This document shows, one piece after another, positions 8,517 to 17,560 of a stretch of DNA of 35,581 bases (the stretch's first letter is position 1; each line of letters starts with the position of its first letter). The stretch lies in contig UQPP01000024.1 of NCBI GenBank assembly GCA_900543025.1, forward strand, positions 1-35,581, written 5' to 3'. The notes beneath the pieces are model-generated. The model was not told the DNA's origin. It did not search any database and saw only the letters and a list, made by a program, of their open reading frames with translations. Source of the stretch: an uncultured Collinsella sp. GTDB taxonomy: Bacteria > Actinomycetota > Coriobacteriia > Coriobacteriales > Coriobacteriaceae. The position numbers and the translations under genes are program-made.

Positions 8517-9953
8517 ATGAATCAGGTGGAGCAGAGCGTTACCGAGTATGTCGACGAGGTCTGGGAGGATGTCGTCGCCGATATCGAGCAGCTGGTGAGT
8601 TATCCGTCCGTGGCAGTTTCCGCCGATGCGGAGCCCGGCGCGCCGTTTGGCCGCCCAGTCCGTGACGCGCTCGATTGCGCGCTCGGCATTGCGCAGAAGC
8701 TCGGCTACCAGACGAGCGACGACGAGGGCTTTGTGGGCATTGCCGATATCCCTGGCCGCGGCGACAAGCAGCTCGCGACTATCTGCCATGTGGACGTGGT
8801 GCCTGCCGGCCCCGGCTGGAACACCGACCCGTTTGCGATGGAGCGTCGCGAGGGCTGGCTGCTCGGCCGCGGCGTGATCGACGACAAGGGCCCGGCCGTG
8901 CTGTCGCTCTACGCCGGCGCCTATCTGCTCAAGCACGGCATCACCCCGCGCTATACCTTCCGCGCGCTGCTGGGCTGCGATGAGGAAGTGGGTATGTCCG
9001 ACGTTCACCATTATCTGGAGAACCACGCGAACCCCGACTTTCTGTTTACGCCCGATGCCGAGTTCCCGGTTTGTAATGCCGAGAAGGGTCAGTTTGGGGC
9101 GACGTTTGTGAGTCCCAAGATCGACGGCGGGCGCATTGTGTCCTGGAGCGGCGCCGAAGCGAGCAACGCCATTCCGTCGCAGTCTATCTGCGAGCTTGCG
9201 ATTGCCGCCGATGAGCTGCCGGCGCCTGTTGAGAACGCCGACCGCCTGGAGATCACGGCGCTCGGCAACGGGCATGCGCAGATTTTCGCCCACGGCATTG
9301 GCGGTCATGCCTCGATGCCCGAGGGAACAATCAATGCCGTCGGCCTCATCGTGGCGTATCTGCGCGAGGCCGAGGATGCGTTTGGTGCGCGCGACGAGCG
9401 CCTGCTGACGCCTGCCGAGCACGAGTTTGTCAAGTTTCTGGCCTTTGTGCATGCGGACGCCTATGGCCGCGGCCTGGGTATCGACGCGACGAGCCCGGCG
9501 TTTGGCCCGCTCACCTGCAACCCCGGCGTCATCCGCGTGGCGGATGGCCACATTGAGCAGGTCATCGACGTGCGTTTCCCCGACAGCACGAGCGCCGATA
9601 CCATCTGCGAGCAGCTCGAGCCGCTCGTGGGCCGCTTTGGTGTGACGTATCTCGTGGGTCGTACCAAGGTGCCGTTCTCGGTCTCTGCCGACGATCCGGC
9701 CGTGAAAGCGCTGATTGACACCTATAACGAGTTTACGGGTAAGCATGCCGAGCCCTTTGCCATGGGCGGCGGCACGTACGCGCGCAACTTTGCCCGCGCC
9801 GTGTCATTTGGCCCCGAGGAGACCGGCCTTGAGCTGCCCGCGTGGGGCGGCCAGATGCACGGCCCCAACGAGTGTGCCAACGAGGAACAGCTCAAGCAAG
9901 CGCTCAAGATCTATATTGTTGCGATCTTAAGGCTCAACGAGCTCGAACTTTAA
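8517..9953 (+). CDS. M20-family dipeptidase (PepV/Sapep-like)
   Basis: A cytoplasmic zinc-dependent dipeptidase of the M20 family, 478 aa, the usual PepV length. Metal ligands are readable: ICHVDVVP (H91, D93), GRGVIDDKGP (D122 region), GCDEEVG (E156, E157) and TPDAEFP (D180), with a His in GQMHGPNE near the C-terminus. The lid/dimerisation segment carries GIGGHASMPEGTINA, typical for PepV. AAGGAGG ends 6 bp before the ATG; an earlier in-frame ATG lacks this. The gene is followed 23 bp later by palindromic repeat copy 3, which has a T-tract and probably ends its transcript. Confidence 0.92.
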   Translation: MNQVEQSVTEYVDEVWEDVVADIEQLVSYPSVAVSADAEPGAPFGRPVRDALDCALGIAQKLGYQTSDDEGFVGIADIPGRGDKQLATICHVDVVPAGPGWNTDPFAMERREGWLLGRGVIDDKGPAVLSLYAGAYLLKHGITPRYTFRALLGCDEEVGMSDVHHYLENHANPDFLFTPDAEFPVCNAEKGQFGATFVSPKIDGGRIVSWSGAEASNAIPSQSICELAIAADELPAPVENADRLEITALGNGHAQIFAHGIGGHASMPEGTINAVGLIVAYLREAEDAFGARDERLLTPAEHEFVKFLAFVHADAYGRGLGIDATSPAFGPLTCNPGVIRVADGHIEQVIDVRFPDSTSADTICEQLEPLVGRFGVTYLVGRTKVPFSVSADDPAVKALIDTYNEFTGKHAEPFAMGGGTYARNFARAVSFGPEETGLELPAWGGQMHGPNECANEEQLKQALKIYIVAILRLNELEL

Positions 9954-9975
9954 GGTTGCGGCGTTTTGCCAATCT

Positions 9976-10051
9976 AAGTTGCGGTGGAATAGTTCCTAGA
10001 ATCGGCTGCCTAACAGCCAAACAGGAACTATTTCACCGCAACTTCTTTTTT
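9976..10051 (+). terminator. Structured palindromic repeat, copy 3, with T-tract
   Basis: Arms 9977-9997 and 10023-10043 pair over 21 bp, with one G opposite T. An inner hairpin (GGCTG 10004-10008 with CAGCC 10014-10018) is followed by the conserved AAACAG. The lower stem reads AGTTCCT/AGGAACT where copies 1 and 2 read AGGGA/TCCCT, so pairing is preserved despite sequence change. A T-rich run follows at 10043-10051, making this a likely terminator for the dipeptidase gene. Confidence 0.87.
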
Positions 10052-10105
10052 ATCGGTGTAAAAGGCGGGCCATGCTTGTCAGCGGGATTGTTATTCGTTT
10101 GTAAA

Positions 10106-10130
10106 GCCCTGCCGCGCTTGCGGTAAGGGT
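10106..10130 (+). other. Hairpin upstream of pstS
   Basis: GCCCTGCCGC and GCGGTAAGGGT form a stem with one bulged A and a 4-nt loop, followed by a short T/A run. It sits about 120 bp before the pstS start, so it could be a leader hairpin or a weak terminator. I see no clear PHO box in 10052-10247. Confidence 0.4.
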
Positions 10131-10247
10131 TTATCAAATGCCCGTAAGAAACCGCAGTTGGCGCGGGTGCTGCCCGGTCGGGGTCGTATCTTTCCAAACA
10201 GCAAAGCGGGCAGGGTGCCCGCGATTCGCATGTACGAAAGGAAGATC

Positions 10248-11186
10248 ATGCTCGATCAGGCTTATTCTCGTCGTCAGTTCCTCGGCCTTGCTGGTGGTCT
10301 TGCCAGCATCGTCGGTCTCGGTCTCGTTGGCTGCGGCGGCGCAGGCGCATCCGACGCCGCCGACAAGGGTAGCGCCGCTGCTGCCGAGTCCGTCTCCGGC
10401 GAGGTGACCTACGACGGTGCCTCCTCGTTCCAGGCTCTCGTCGAGGCCGCTGCCGAGAAGTTCATGGATGCCAACCCCGACGTCTCCGTCTCCGGCTCGG
10501 GCAACGGTTCGGGCAAAGGTCTGACCGCTGTTGCCGCCGGCACCGTCACCATCGGTAACTCCGACGTCTTCGCCGAGACCAAGCTCGAGGCCGACCAGGT
10601 CAAGAAGCTCGTCGACCACGAGGTCGCCGTCGTGGGCATGGGTCCTGTCGTCTCCAAGAACGTGACGGTCGACGACCTGTCCCTCGAGCAGCTCAAGGGC
10701 ATCTTCTCCGGCCAGATCACCAACTGGAAGGAGGTCGGCGGCGACGACGCCAAGATTGTCGTTCTCAACCGCAAGGCCGGTTCCGGTACCCGCGCCACCT
10801 TCGAGGCTGCCGTCTTTGGCGACGAGGCAGTCGACTTTAAGGGCGACGCCGAGCTCGACAAGTCCGGCGACGTCCAGACTCAGATGGGCAGCACCGATAA
10901 CGCCATCTCCTACCTCGACTTCTCGCACTTCGATGACTCCAAGTTCAACGCCATCAAGGTCGAGGGCGTCGAGCCCAAGAGCGCAAACGTCACCGACGAC
11001 TCCTTCAAGATCTGGGCTACCGAGCACATGTACTGCTCCAAGGACGCCGACGAGGCCACCACGGCCTTCCTGGAGTTCATGCTTTCCGACGACGTCCAGG
11101 GCAAGCTCGTCGAGGAGCAGGGCTTTATCCCCGTCTCTGCCATGAAGGTCGTCAAGGACGCCAGCGGCAAGGTCTCTGCTAAATAA
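10248..11186 (+). CDS. pstS: Phosphate ABC transporter substrate-binding lipoprotein PstS
   Basis: Captures phosphate outside the membrane and delivers it to PstCA. The 312-aa precursor begins with a twin-arginine signal (SRRQFLGLAGG, R8-R9) and a lipobox LVGC with the acylated Cys at 29. It is therefore predicted to be a Tat-exported, lipid-anchored protein. The mature part has the PstS pattern: DGASSFQALVEAAAEKF near the start, the phosphate-loop SGSGNGSGKGL segment, IFSGQITNWKEVGG, and NRKAGSGTRATFE, whose Arg and Ser bind phosphate. AAAGGAAG precedes the ATG at 10248; an upstream in-frame start would disrupt the signal peptide. First gene of pstSCAB. Confidence 0.95.
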   Translation: MLDQAYSRRQFLGLAGGLASIVGLGLVGCGGAGASDAADKGSAAAAESVSGEVTYDGASSFQALVEAAAEKFMDANPDVSVSGSGNGSGKGLTAVAAGTVTIGNSDVFAETKLEADQVKKLVDHEVAVVGMGPVVSKNVTVDDLSLEQLKGIFSGQITNWKEVGGDDAKIVVLNRKAGSGTRATFEAAVFGDEAVDFKGDAELDKSGDVQTQMGSTDNAISYLDFSHFDDSKFNAIKVEGVEPKSANVTDDSFKIWATEHMYCSKDADEATTAFLEFMLSDDVQGKLVEEQGFIPVSAMKVVKDASGKVSAK

Positions 11187-11211
11187 GTAATCGCCCCCGG
11201 AAAGGTTTGCA

Positions 11212-12120
11212 ATGGCAAAACAGCTGCCAAAGCGCGACCTTGAGAACGTGGGCCTGGGCGTCACGGGCGCGTGCGTAGCGCTCGTGACGCTTGTCGTTGC
11301 CGCGCTCATCTTTATGGTCGCCCAAAAGGGCCTCTCGGCTTTTGTCAAGGACGGCGTCTCGGTCGTCGAGTTCTTCACCGGCACCAAGTGGGACCTGGCC
11401 AACACAGCCGAAAACGGCCTGCCCTATACCGGCGCTCTGCCCCTGATCGTCACCTCGTTTGCGGTCATGGTGCTCTCCACGCTCATCGCGCTGCCCATCG
11501 CCATCGGCTCCGCCATCTTTGCGGTCGAGATCCAACCCAAATTTGGTTCCAAGGTCTTTCAGCCGCTTATTGAGCTTTTGACCGGCATTCCCTCGGTCGT
11601 CTTTGGACTGATTGGCTTTCACGTGGTCGTCGGACTTATGAAGTCCGTTTTCCACGTGAGCACGGGTCTGGGCATCCTGCCCGGCGCCATCGTGCTGGCT
11701 GTCATGATCCTGCCGACGATGACCACCCTTTCGGTCGATGGCCTGCGCGCCGTGCCCGACGGCTACCGTCAGGGCTCGCTCGCGCTGGGCTACACCCGCT
11801 GGCAGACCATCTGGCACGTGGTGCTCAAGTCCGCCATGCCGTCGCTCATGACTGCGGTCATCCTTGGCATGACGCGCGCCTTTGGCGAGACGCTCGCCGT
11901 GCGCATGGTCATCGGCGGTATTGAGGCCATGCCGACGTCGCTGCTGTCGCCGGCCTCGACCATCACCACCACGCTCACCACGTCCATGGCGGTCTATGCC
12001 GAGGGCTCGGCCCAGGACGATGTTCTGTGGGCGCTCGGTCTGCTGTTGATGGGCATGAGCCTCATCTTCATCCTGATCATCCATCTCATTGGCCGCAAGG
12101 GGGCGAAGGCTCGTGGCTAG
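11212..12120 (+). CDS. pstC: Phosphate ABC transporter permease PstC
   Basis: Inner-membrane permease subunit, 302 aa, with about six transmembrane segments; the first spans about residues 14-38. The cytoplasmic EAA-type coupling loop is YRQGSLALGYTRWQTIWHVV, followed by a conserved TRAFGET segment. GGAAAGG lies about 7 bp before the ATG. It starts 25 bp after pstS and its stop codon overlaps the start of pstA, so the two permease subunits are translationally coupled. Confidence 0.95.
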   Translation: MAKQLPKRDLENVGLGVTGACVALVTLVVAALIFMVAQKGLSAFVKDGVSVVEFFTGTKWDLANTAENGLPYTGALPLIVTSFAVMVLSTLIALPIAIGSAIFAVEIQPKFGSKVFQPLIELLTGIPSVVFGLIGFHVVVGLMKSVFHVSTGLGILPGAIVLAVMILPTMTTLSVDGLRAVPDGYRQGSLALGYTRWQTIWHVVLKSAMPSLMTAVILGMTRAFGETLAVRMVIGGIEAMPTSLLSPASTITTTLTTSMAVYAEGSAQDDVLWALGLLLMGMSLIFILIIHLIGRKGAKARG

Positions 12121-13035
12121 CACGCACATCCACATCGACGAGGCGAGACTCGGGCGTGTCCAAAAACAGGACCGCATCGCCACGGGCGTGCTGACGGCGA
12201 TCGCCGCCATCGTCATGCTCATCGTCGTTTCCATGGTGGCCTATATCCTGTTCGAGGGTATCTCGACGCTGTTCCAGCCGGGCTTCCTCACGCAGCCCGC
12301 GCGCGCCAACGGAACTCAGGGCGGCGTACTCTACCAGCTGTTCGACTCGTTCTACCTGCTGCTGATCACTCTGGTCATCTCGGTGCCCATCAGCCTGGGC
12401 GGAGCGGTCTTCCTGGTTGAGTACGCACCGAACGGCCCTATCCGTGACATCGCCTCCACCGCCATCGAGACGCTGTCCTCGCTGCCTTCCATCGTCGTCG
12501 GCATGTTCGGCTTTCTGGCGTTCTCGGTGCAGCTGGGCTGGAAGTACTCCATCATCTCCGGCGCCGTCGCACTCACCATGTTTAACAGTCCCATCCTGGT
12601 GCGCGTGATTCAGCAGGCGCTCGAGGACGTGCCACAGGCCCAGCGCGATGCGTGCCTGGCCATGGGCCTCACCCGTTGGGAGGCCACGCTGCACATCCTG
12701 ATCCCCGAGGCCATGCCCGCCATCGTGACCGGCATCGTGCTTTCGGCCGGCCGTGTGTTTGGCGAGGCTGCGGCACTGCTCTTTACCTCGGGCATGAGCT
12801 CACCGGTTCGCCTGAACTTCTTGAGCTTTAACCTGTCGAGCCCCACCTGCGCCTGGAACGTGTTCCGCCCCGGCGAGTCTCTCGCCGTGCACATCTACAA
12901 GATTTACGGCGAGGGCAGCCCCGAGGCACAGCAGATTGTTTGGGGCACCGCGGCGCTGCTGATGATCTGCGTGCTGCTGTTTAACGTAGTCGCCCGTATC
13001 GTGGGCAAGCAACTGGCAAGGAGGATGACGGCCGA

Positions 13036-13039
<4 letters not shown>
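12113..13039 (+). CDS. pstA: Phosphate ABC transporter permease PstA
   Basis: Second permease subunit, 308 aa. Hydrophobic segments begin near residue 25, and the EAA-type loop is RDACLAMGLTRWEATLHILIPEAMPAI. The sequence ETLSSLPSIVVGMFGF is characteristic of PstA. The chosen GTG start at 12113 overlaps the last 8 bases of pstC and has AAGGGGG upstream. A TTG at 12089 is an in-frame alternative adding 8 residues. The stop TGA overlaps the pstB ATG. Confidence 0.93.
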
Positions 13040-13908
<869 letters not shown>

Positions 13909-13965
13909 TCCGGGACATGCTCGAGGCCCGCGGCGGCCACGGTTGCCGCGGGACTGATTGGAGAA

Positions 13966-14001
13966 GCGGGCCATCTCTTGTGGGAGATGGCCCGCCTTTT
14001 T
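13966..14001 (+). terminator. Intrinsic terminator of the pst operon
   Basis: A perfect 12-bp stem, GCGGGCCATCTC (13966-13977) with GAGATGGCCCGC (13984-13995), is followed by CTTTTT. An additional GC-rich hairpin (CCCGCGGC with GCCGCGGG) lies just upstream near 13927-13952. Together they separate pstB from the ABC-F gene. Confidence 0.9.
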
Positions 14002-14072
14002 GTGTCGTGTGCTGGTGTGCCTTTTCGCTGCTATCATGGACAACGTTGAATTTCTACGAAGGAGCAGGGCAT

Positions 14073-15932
14073 ATGGCGATTCTTTTGGGATGCGATTCCG
14101 TCAGCCTAGAGTTTCCCACCAAGCATATTTTCGATAGCGTGACGCTCGGCGTGGGCGAGGGCGACCGCATTGGTATTGTCGGCAAAAACGGCGACGGCAA
14201 GTCGACGCTGCTGAGCGTGCTCGCCGGCACGCTGGAGCCCGATGACGGGCGCGTGACGCACCGTCGCGACACGACGATTGGATTGCTCGGCCAAAAGGAT
14301 AACCTGGTCGATACCGACACCGTGCATCATGCCGTCGTCGGTGACACGCCCGAATACGAGTGGGCCTCGAGCCCGCGTACGCGCCAGATTCTGGCCGGCC
14401 TTATTAGCGATGTGCCCTGGGAGGGCACGGTGGGCGAGCTTTCGGGCGGCCAGCGCCGTCGCGTGGACCTCGCGCGCCTGCTGATCGGCGACTATGACGT
14501 GCTCATGCTCGACGAGCCCACCAATCACCTGGACATGCGCACCATCAACTGGCTCGCGCGTCACTTAAAGGCCCGCTGGCAGCGCGGCCAGGGCGCGATG
14601 CTCGTGGTCACGCACGACCGCTGGTTCTTGGACGAGGTCTGCACCAGCATGTGGGAGGTCCACGACGGCCAGGTCGATCCCTTCGAGGGCGGCTACTCGG
14701 CCTACATCCTGCAGCGCGTGGAGCGCGACCGCATGGCCGCCGTTACCGAGGAGCGCCGTCGCAACATGGCGCGCAAGGAGCTCGCGTGGCTGAGCCGCGG
14801 TGCCCAAGCGCGCTCCACCAAGCCCAAGTTTCGTGTGGATGCCGCTCGCGAGCTCATCGCCGACGTACCGCCCGTACGCGACGAGCTGGAGCTCAAGCGC
14901 CTGGCGGTGAGCCGCCTGGGCAAGCAGGTTATCGATGTGGTCGACGTGGACGCCGGCTATGCGGATACCGATGGCGCGCCCAAGCAGGTACTTTCCGACG
15001 TGACCTGGCTCATCGGAGCGGGCGACCGCTATGGACTTTTGGGCGAGAACGGCGCCGGTAAGTCGACGCTGCTCGACGTGATCCAGGGCAAAATTGCGCC
15101 CACGCGCGGCCGCGTGAAGATTGGCCAGACGGTACGCTTTGGCGTGCTGTCGCAGCAGCTCGAGGAGCTCGAGCCCTACATGGGCGACACGATCCGCGAG
15201 GTGCTCAGCAACTATAAGAAGTACTACGTCATCGACGGCAAGGAGACTTCGCCCGAGAAGCTCTGCGAGCGCCTGGGCTTTACGACGCAGCAGCTCTGGA
15301 GCCGCATCGGCGATCTTTCGGGCGGCCAGCGCCGTCGCCTGTCGCTGCTGCTGACAATCCTGGACGAACCCAACGTGCTCATCCTGGACGAGCCCGGCAA
15401 CGACCTGGATACCGACATGCTCGCGATTGTCGAGGACCTGCTCGACGGCTGGCCCGGCACGCTGATTCTGGTGACGCACGACCGCTTTTTGATGGAGCGC
15501 GTGACCGACCAGCAGTGGGCGCTGCTCGACGGCCACCTGACGCATATGCCCGGTGGCGTGGACCAGTACCTGCGCCTGTGCAACGCTACCGCCGAGGGCG
15601 AGCCCGTGGGCGCGCCGAGCGCCAAGACCGGCACGTTCGACACCGGTGCCGCGGCAGCTGCGGCCGAAAAGCCTAAGTCGAGCGGTCAGCCCAACGGCCT
15701 GTCCAACGCCGAGCGCCAGAAGCTCCGCCGCGAGGTGAGTTCGCTCGAGCGCAAGATGGAGACGCAGCGCACCCGCGTTGAGGAGGCCGAGGCAGCAATG
15801 GCCCAAGTCGATCCCACCAACTACACGGCGCTCGGCGAGCAGCAGGCAAAGATCGACGAGGCTCACGCTGCCATGGACGAGCTGGAGATGGCGTGGCTCG
15901 AGGCGAGCGAAAAGCTCGAGGGCGAGGAGTAG
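14073..15932 (+). CDS. ABC-F family ATPase (Uup-like)
   Basis: A soluble tandem ABC ATPase of the ribosome-associated ABC-F family, 619 aa. Domain 1: Walker A GKNGDGKS (37-44), signature LSGGQRR (123-129), Walker B DEPTNHLD (147-154) and His181. The linker has SRGAQARSTK (241-250), the Uup-type pattern, rather than a long antibiotic-resistance-type interdomain arm. Domain 2: GENGAGKS (324-331), LSGGQRR (415-421) and DEPGNDLD (439-446), in which Thr of the usual DEPTN is Gly. An Ala/Lys-rich spacer leads to a C-terminal coiled coil (about 550-615), also as in Uup. AAGGAG precedes the ATG at 14073; the longer upstream frame is non-coding terminator DNA. The HAD gene follows 6 bp later. Confidence 0.9.
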   Translation: MAILLGCDSVSLEFPTKHIFDSVTLGVGEGDRIGIVGKNGDGKSTLLSVLAGTLEPDDGRVTHRRDTTIGLLGQKDNLVDTDTVHHAVVGDTPEYEWASSPRTRQILAGLISDVPWEGTVGELSGGQRRRVDLARLLIGDYDVLMLDEPTNHLDMRTINWLARHLKARWQRGQGAMLVVTHDRWFLDEVCTSMWEVHDGQVDPFEGGYSAYILQRVERDRMAAVTEERRRNMARKELAWLSRGAQARSTKPKFRVDAARELIADVPPVRDELELKRLAVSRLGKQVIDVVDVDAGYADTDGAPKQVLSDVTWLIGAGDRYGLLGENGAGKSTLLDVIQGKIAPTRGRVKIGQTVRFGVLSQQLEELEPYMGDTIREVLSNYKKYYVIDGKETSPEKLCERLGFTTQQLWSRIGDLSGGQRRRLSLLLTILDEPNVLILDEPGNDLDTDMLAIVEDLLDGWPGTLILVTHDRFLMERVTDQQWALLDGHLTHMPGGVDQYLRLCNATAEGEPVGAPSAKTGTFDTGAAAAAAEKPKSSGQPNGLSNAERQKLRREVSSLERKMETQRTRVEEAEAAMAQVDPTNYTALGEQQAKIDEAHAAMDELEMAWLEASEKLEGEE

Positions 15933-15938
15933 GCGAGA

Positions 15939-16709
15939 ATGATCAAAGCCGCGTTTTTCGATATCGACGGCACGCTGCTGAGCTTTAAGACCCACCGGAT
16001 TCCGGCGTCGGCGCAGCAGGTGCTCGACAGCTTTCACGAGCAGGGGATCGCGTGCGTGATCGCCACGGGCCGTCCGACCTACCAGATGCCGGACTGGCTG
16101 TTCGACCTGGGCTGGGATGCGTACATTACGCTTTCGGGCCAGCACTGCTTTGATGCCGAGGGGGTTTACCGCAGCTGCCCGATCGATTCGGACGACGTCG
16201 CGGTGATTGTGGACCAGGTGGCGCAGGGGCGCTACGACTCGCTGTGCATGCAGGGCGAGAACTCGTTTGTGAACCGCCTGTCCGAGCGCGTGGTGACGGC
16301 TGGCAGCAACGCGGGAATCGTCTACCACGAGGAGCCGTTTGAGCACGCCTTTGACGCACCGGTCTACCAGTTCTGCGCCTTTGTGGACCCTGACGACGAG
16401 CATATCGTGACCGATGCCGTGTCGCATTCGCTCGCCACGCGCTGGTGCGACCTGTTCTGTGACATTATTCCCGCTAACGGCGGCAAGGACCTGGGCGTGG
16501 CGGCGACGCTGGAGCGCCTGGGCATCGACGCGAGCGAGGCGATTGCCTTTGGCGACGGCGAGAACGACCTGTCGATGTTTGCCGCCGTGGGCACTAGTGT
16601 GGCCATGGGCAACGCGCAGGAGACTGTGAAGGCCGCAGCGACCTACGTTACGACCGCCGTAGACGATGACGGCATCTACAACGCCGCGAAGCACTTTGGA
16701 CTCGTGTAG
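15939..16709 (+). CDS. Cof-type HAD-IIB phosphatase
   Basis: A 256-aa sugar-phosphate-type phosphatase of the Cof subfamily. Motif I is FFDIDGTLL (D8, D10), motif II the Thr in VIATGRP, then a type-IIB cap domain, a Lys in GGKDLG as motif III, and motif IV GDGENDLSMF. It begins 6 bp after the ABC-F stop with GAGGAG in the preceding gene, so it is co-transcribed. The substrate cannot be inferred; family members act on sugar phosphates, pyridoxal phosphate and related compounds. A terminator hairpin follows. Confidence 0.9.
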   Translation: MIKAAFFDIDGTLLSFKTHRIPASAQQVLDSFHEQGIACVIATGRPTYQMPDWLFDLGWDAYITLSGQHCFDAEGVYRSCPIDSDDVAVIVDQVAQGRYDSLCMQGENSFVNRLSERVVTAGSNAGIVYHEEPFEHAFDAPVYQFCAFVDPDDEHIVTDAVSHSLATRWCDLFCDIIPANGGKDLGVAATLERLGIDASEAIAFGDGENDLSMFAAVGTSVAMGNAQETVKAAATYVTTAVDDDGIYNAAKHFGLV

Positions 16710-16724
16710 CTGCGACCCGGCACT

Positions 16725-16763
16725 TGGGGACACTCCTTGCGGGGCGTGTTCCCATTTTGTTTT
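16725..16763 (+). terminator. Intrinsic terminator after the Cof-type HAD gene
   Basis: TGGGGACACTCC (16725-16736) pairs with a complementary right arm ending GTGTTCCCA (to 16754), with one mismatch and one wobble pair. ATTTTGTTTT follows. It ends the ABC-F/HAD transcript and precedes the DtxR-family promoter. Confidence 0.7.
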
Positions 16764-16784
16764 CGTCCCGCTCGTTTTGTGAAA

Positions 16785-16846
16785 CACGGCTAACTTTTAG
16801 GCAAAGTAGTAAGACATGGGCAACTTTTGCGGTAAAGTAAGCCGTG
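16785..16846. promoter_or_regulatory. Putative operators of the DtxR-family gene
   Basis: The outer arms CACGGCTAACTTT (16785-16797) and AAAGTAAGCCGTG (16834-16846) are inverted copies with one mismatch. Inside are two tandem sites of the form AACTTTT-4/5-AAAGT. CGGCTAACT occurs again at 16858-16866. GGCTAAC is also the core half-site of the well-known IdeR/DtxR box. The region directly precedes the DtxR-family gene, so autoregulation is likely. CATGGGCAACTTTTG (16815-16829) recurs with one change upstream of the ArsP_2-type permease. Confidence 0.6.
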
Positions 16847-16891
16847 GAAAGTATCCAACGGCTAACTAGCAATCATCGCGAAAGGCGGTCC

Positions 16892-17281
16892 ATGGCCCTG
16901 CGTGAATCCGGAGAAGACTATCTCGAATCGATCTACGTTCTGTCGCAACGTCAGGGCATCGTGCGCTCGATCGACGTCGCGGAGTACCTCGGCGTAACCA
17001 AGGCGAGCGTTTCCAAGGCCATGGCGACGCTGGAAAGCAACGGCTATGTCGAAATGGGCAAGCGCGACGTTCATCTGACGGAGTGTGGTCTGGAGGTCGC
17101 TCGCCAAATGTGGGAGCGTCACTGCTTTTTCGTGGGGCTGCTGGAGGATGCGGGTGTTTCGGCTGAGGTCGCGTCGCAAGAGGGCTGCCACATGGAGCAC
17201 TGCCTGAGCGAGGAGAGCTTTGAGAAGCTGAGGGCGATGCTGGGACGGGAAGATGTGGCGGGCCCAACAACGGAAGCCTAA
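16892..17281 (+). CDS. DtxR/MntR-family metal-dependent transcriptional regulator
   Basis: A 129-aa repressor expected to bind DNA when loaded with Mn2+ or Fe2+. The N-terminal winged helix includes SIDVAEYLGVTKASVSKAMATLESNGYV. The metal and dimerisation domain follows, and there is no C-terminal SH3-like domain, as in MntR. Likely metal ligands are D9, E12, H77, C99, E102 and H103. D9 and E12 are MntR-like, while the Cys (GCHMEH) corresponds to Cys102 of DtxR rather than the Glu of B. subtilis MntR, so metal preference is unclear. AAAGG precedes the ATG at 16892; an upstream in-frame start lies within the operator region. It is convergent with the P1B ATPase gene. Confidence 0.9.
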   Translation: MALRESGEDYLESIYVLSQRQGIVRSIDVAEYLGVTKASVSKAMATLESNGYVEMGKRDVHLTECGLEVARQMWERHCFFVGLLEDAGVSAEVASQEGCHMEHCLSEESFEKLRAMLGREDVAGPTTEA

Positions 17282-17301
17282 CTGACTCACAGTGGCACGG
17301 A

Positions 17302-17344
17302 GTTCGCGCAAAGCGCGAACCAGCGACCGGGACCAGTAGTCCCG
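17302..17344. other. Two short perfect hairpins downstream of the DtxR-family gene
   Basis: GTTCGCG-5-CGCGAAC (17302-17320) and CGGGAC-5-GTCCCG (17328-17344) follow one another shortly after the stop codon. Neither has a T-tract. They may stabilise the mRNA end or halt convergent transcription together with the large hairpin that follows. Confidence 0.5.
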
Positions 17345-17417
17345 CCAACCAAGTCCAACTCAGACAAGGAATCCCGCAAGCAAGCGATGCTCAAGAACCT
17401 TCAGCTGTGTCAATGCA

Positions 17418-17544
17418 GGCCGGGACCGGGTTTGGTTTTGAAAACACTCCGCAGCGCGAGGCCCGTCTTTCCGTTGCTCCGCAGGAGCAGGAAAGACGGG
17501 CCTCATGCGCGAGGACGTTTTCAAAACCAAGCCCGGTCCCGGCC
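17418..17544. repeat. Very long hairpin (55-bp arms)
   Basis: The arms 17418-17472 and 17490-17544 are inverted copies. The outer 28 bases (GGCCGGGACCGGG then TTGGTTTTGAAAAC) match except for one base, and the inner 15 bases (GAGGCCCGTCTTTCC) match exactly. The 12 bases between these blocks do not pair. The loop itself contains a smaller hairpin, TGCTCC-3-GGAGCA. The element lies between convergent genes and ends 16 bp from the stop codon of the P1B ATPase. No coding capacity is seen. Confidence 0.92.
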
Positions 17545-17560
17545 GGACAGCCCACGAACG

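Noticed and set aside
10134..11405. 423-codon open frame antisense to pstS
   Set aside because: It is fully covered by pstS and the start of pstC on the other strand, shows low-complexity Val/Gly/Asp composition, and has no plausible ribosome binding site.
13917..14072. Upstream extension of the ABC-F gene to 13917
   Set aside because: The stretch contains the pst operon terminator. AAGGAG and the Walker domain start support the ATG at 14073.
14565..16787. 740-codon open frame antisense to the ABC-F and HAD genes
   Set aside because: It is a by-product of GC-rich codon bias on the other strand. The plus-strand genes have clear catalytic motifs and ribosome binding sites, whereas this frame has His/Arg/Leu-rich composition and no domain.
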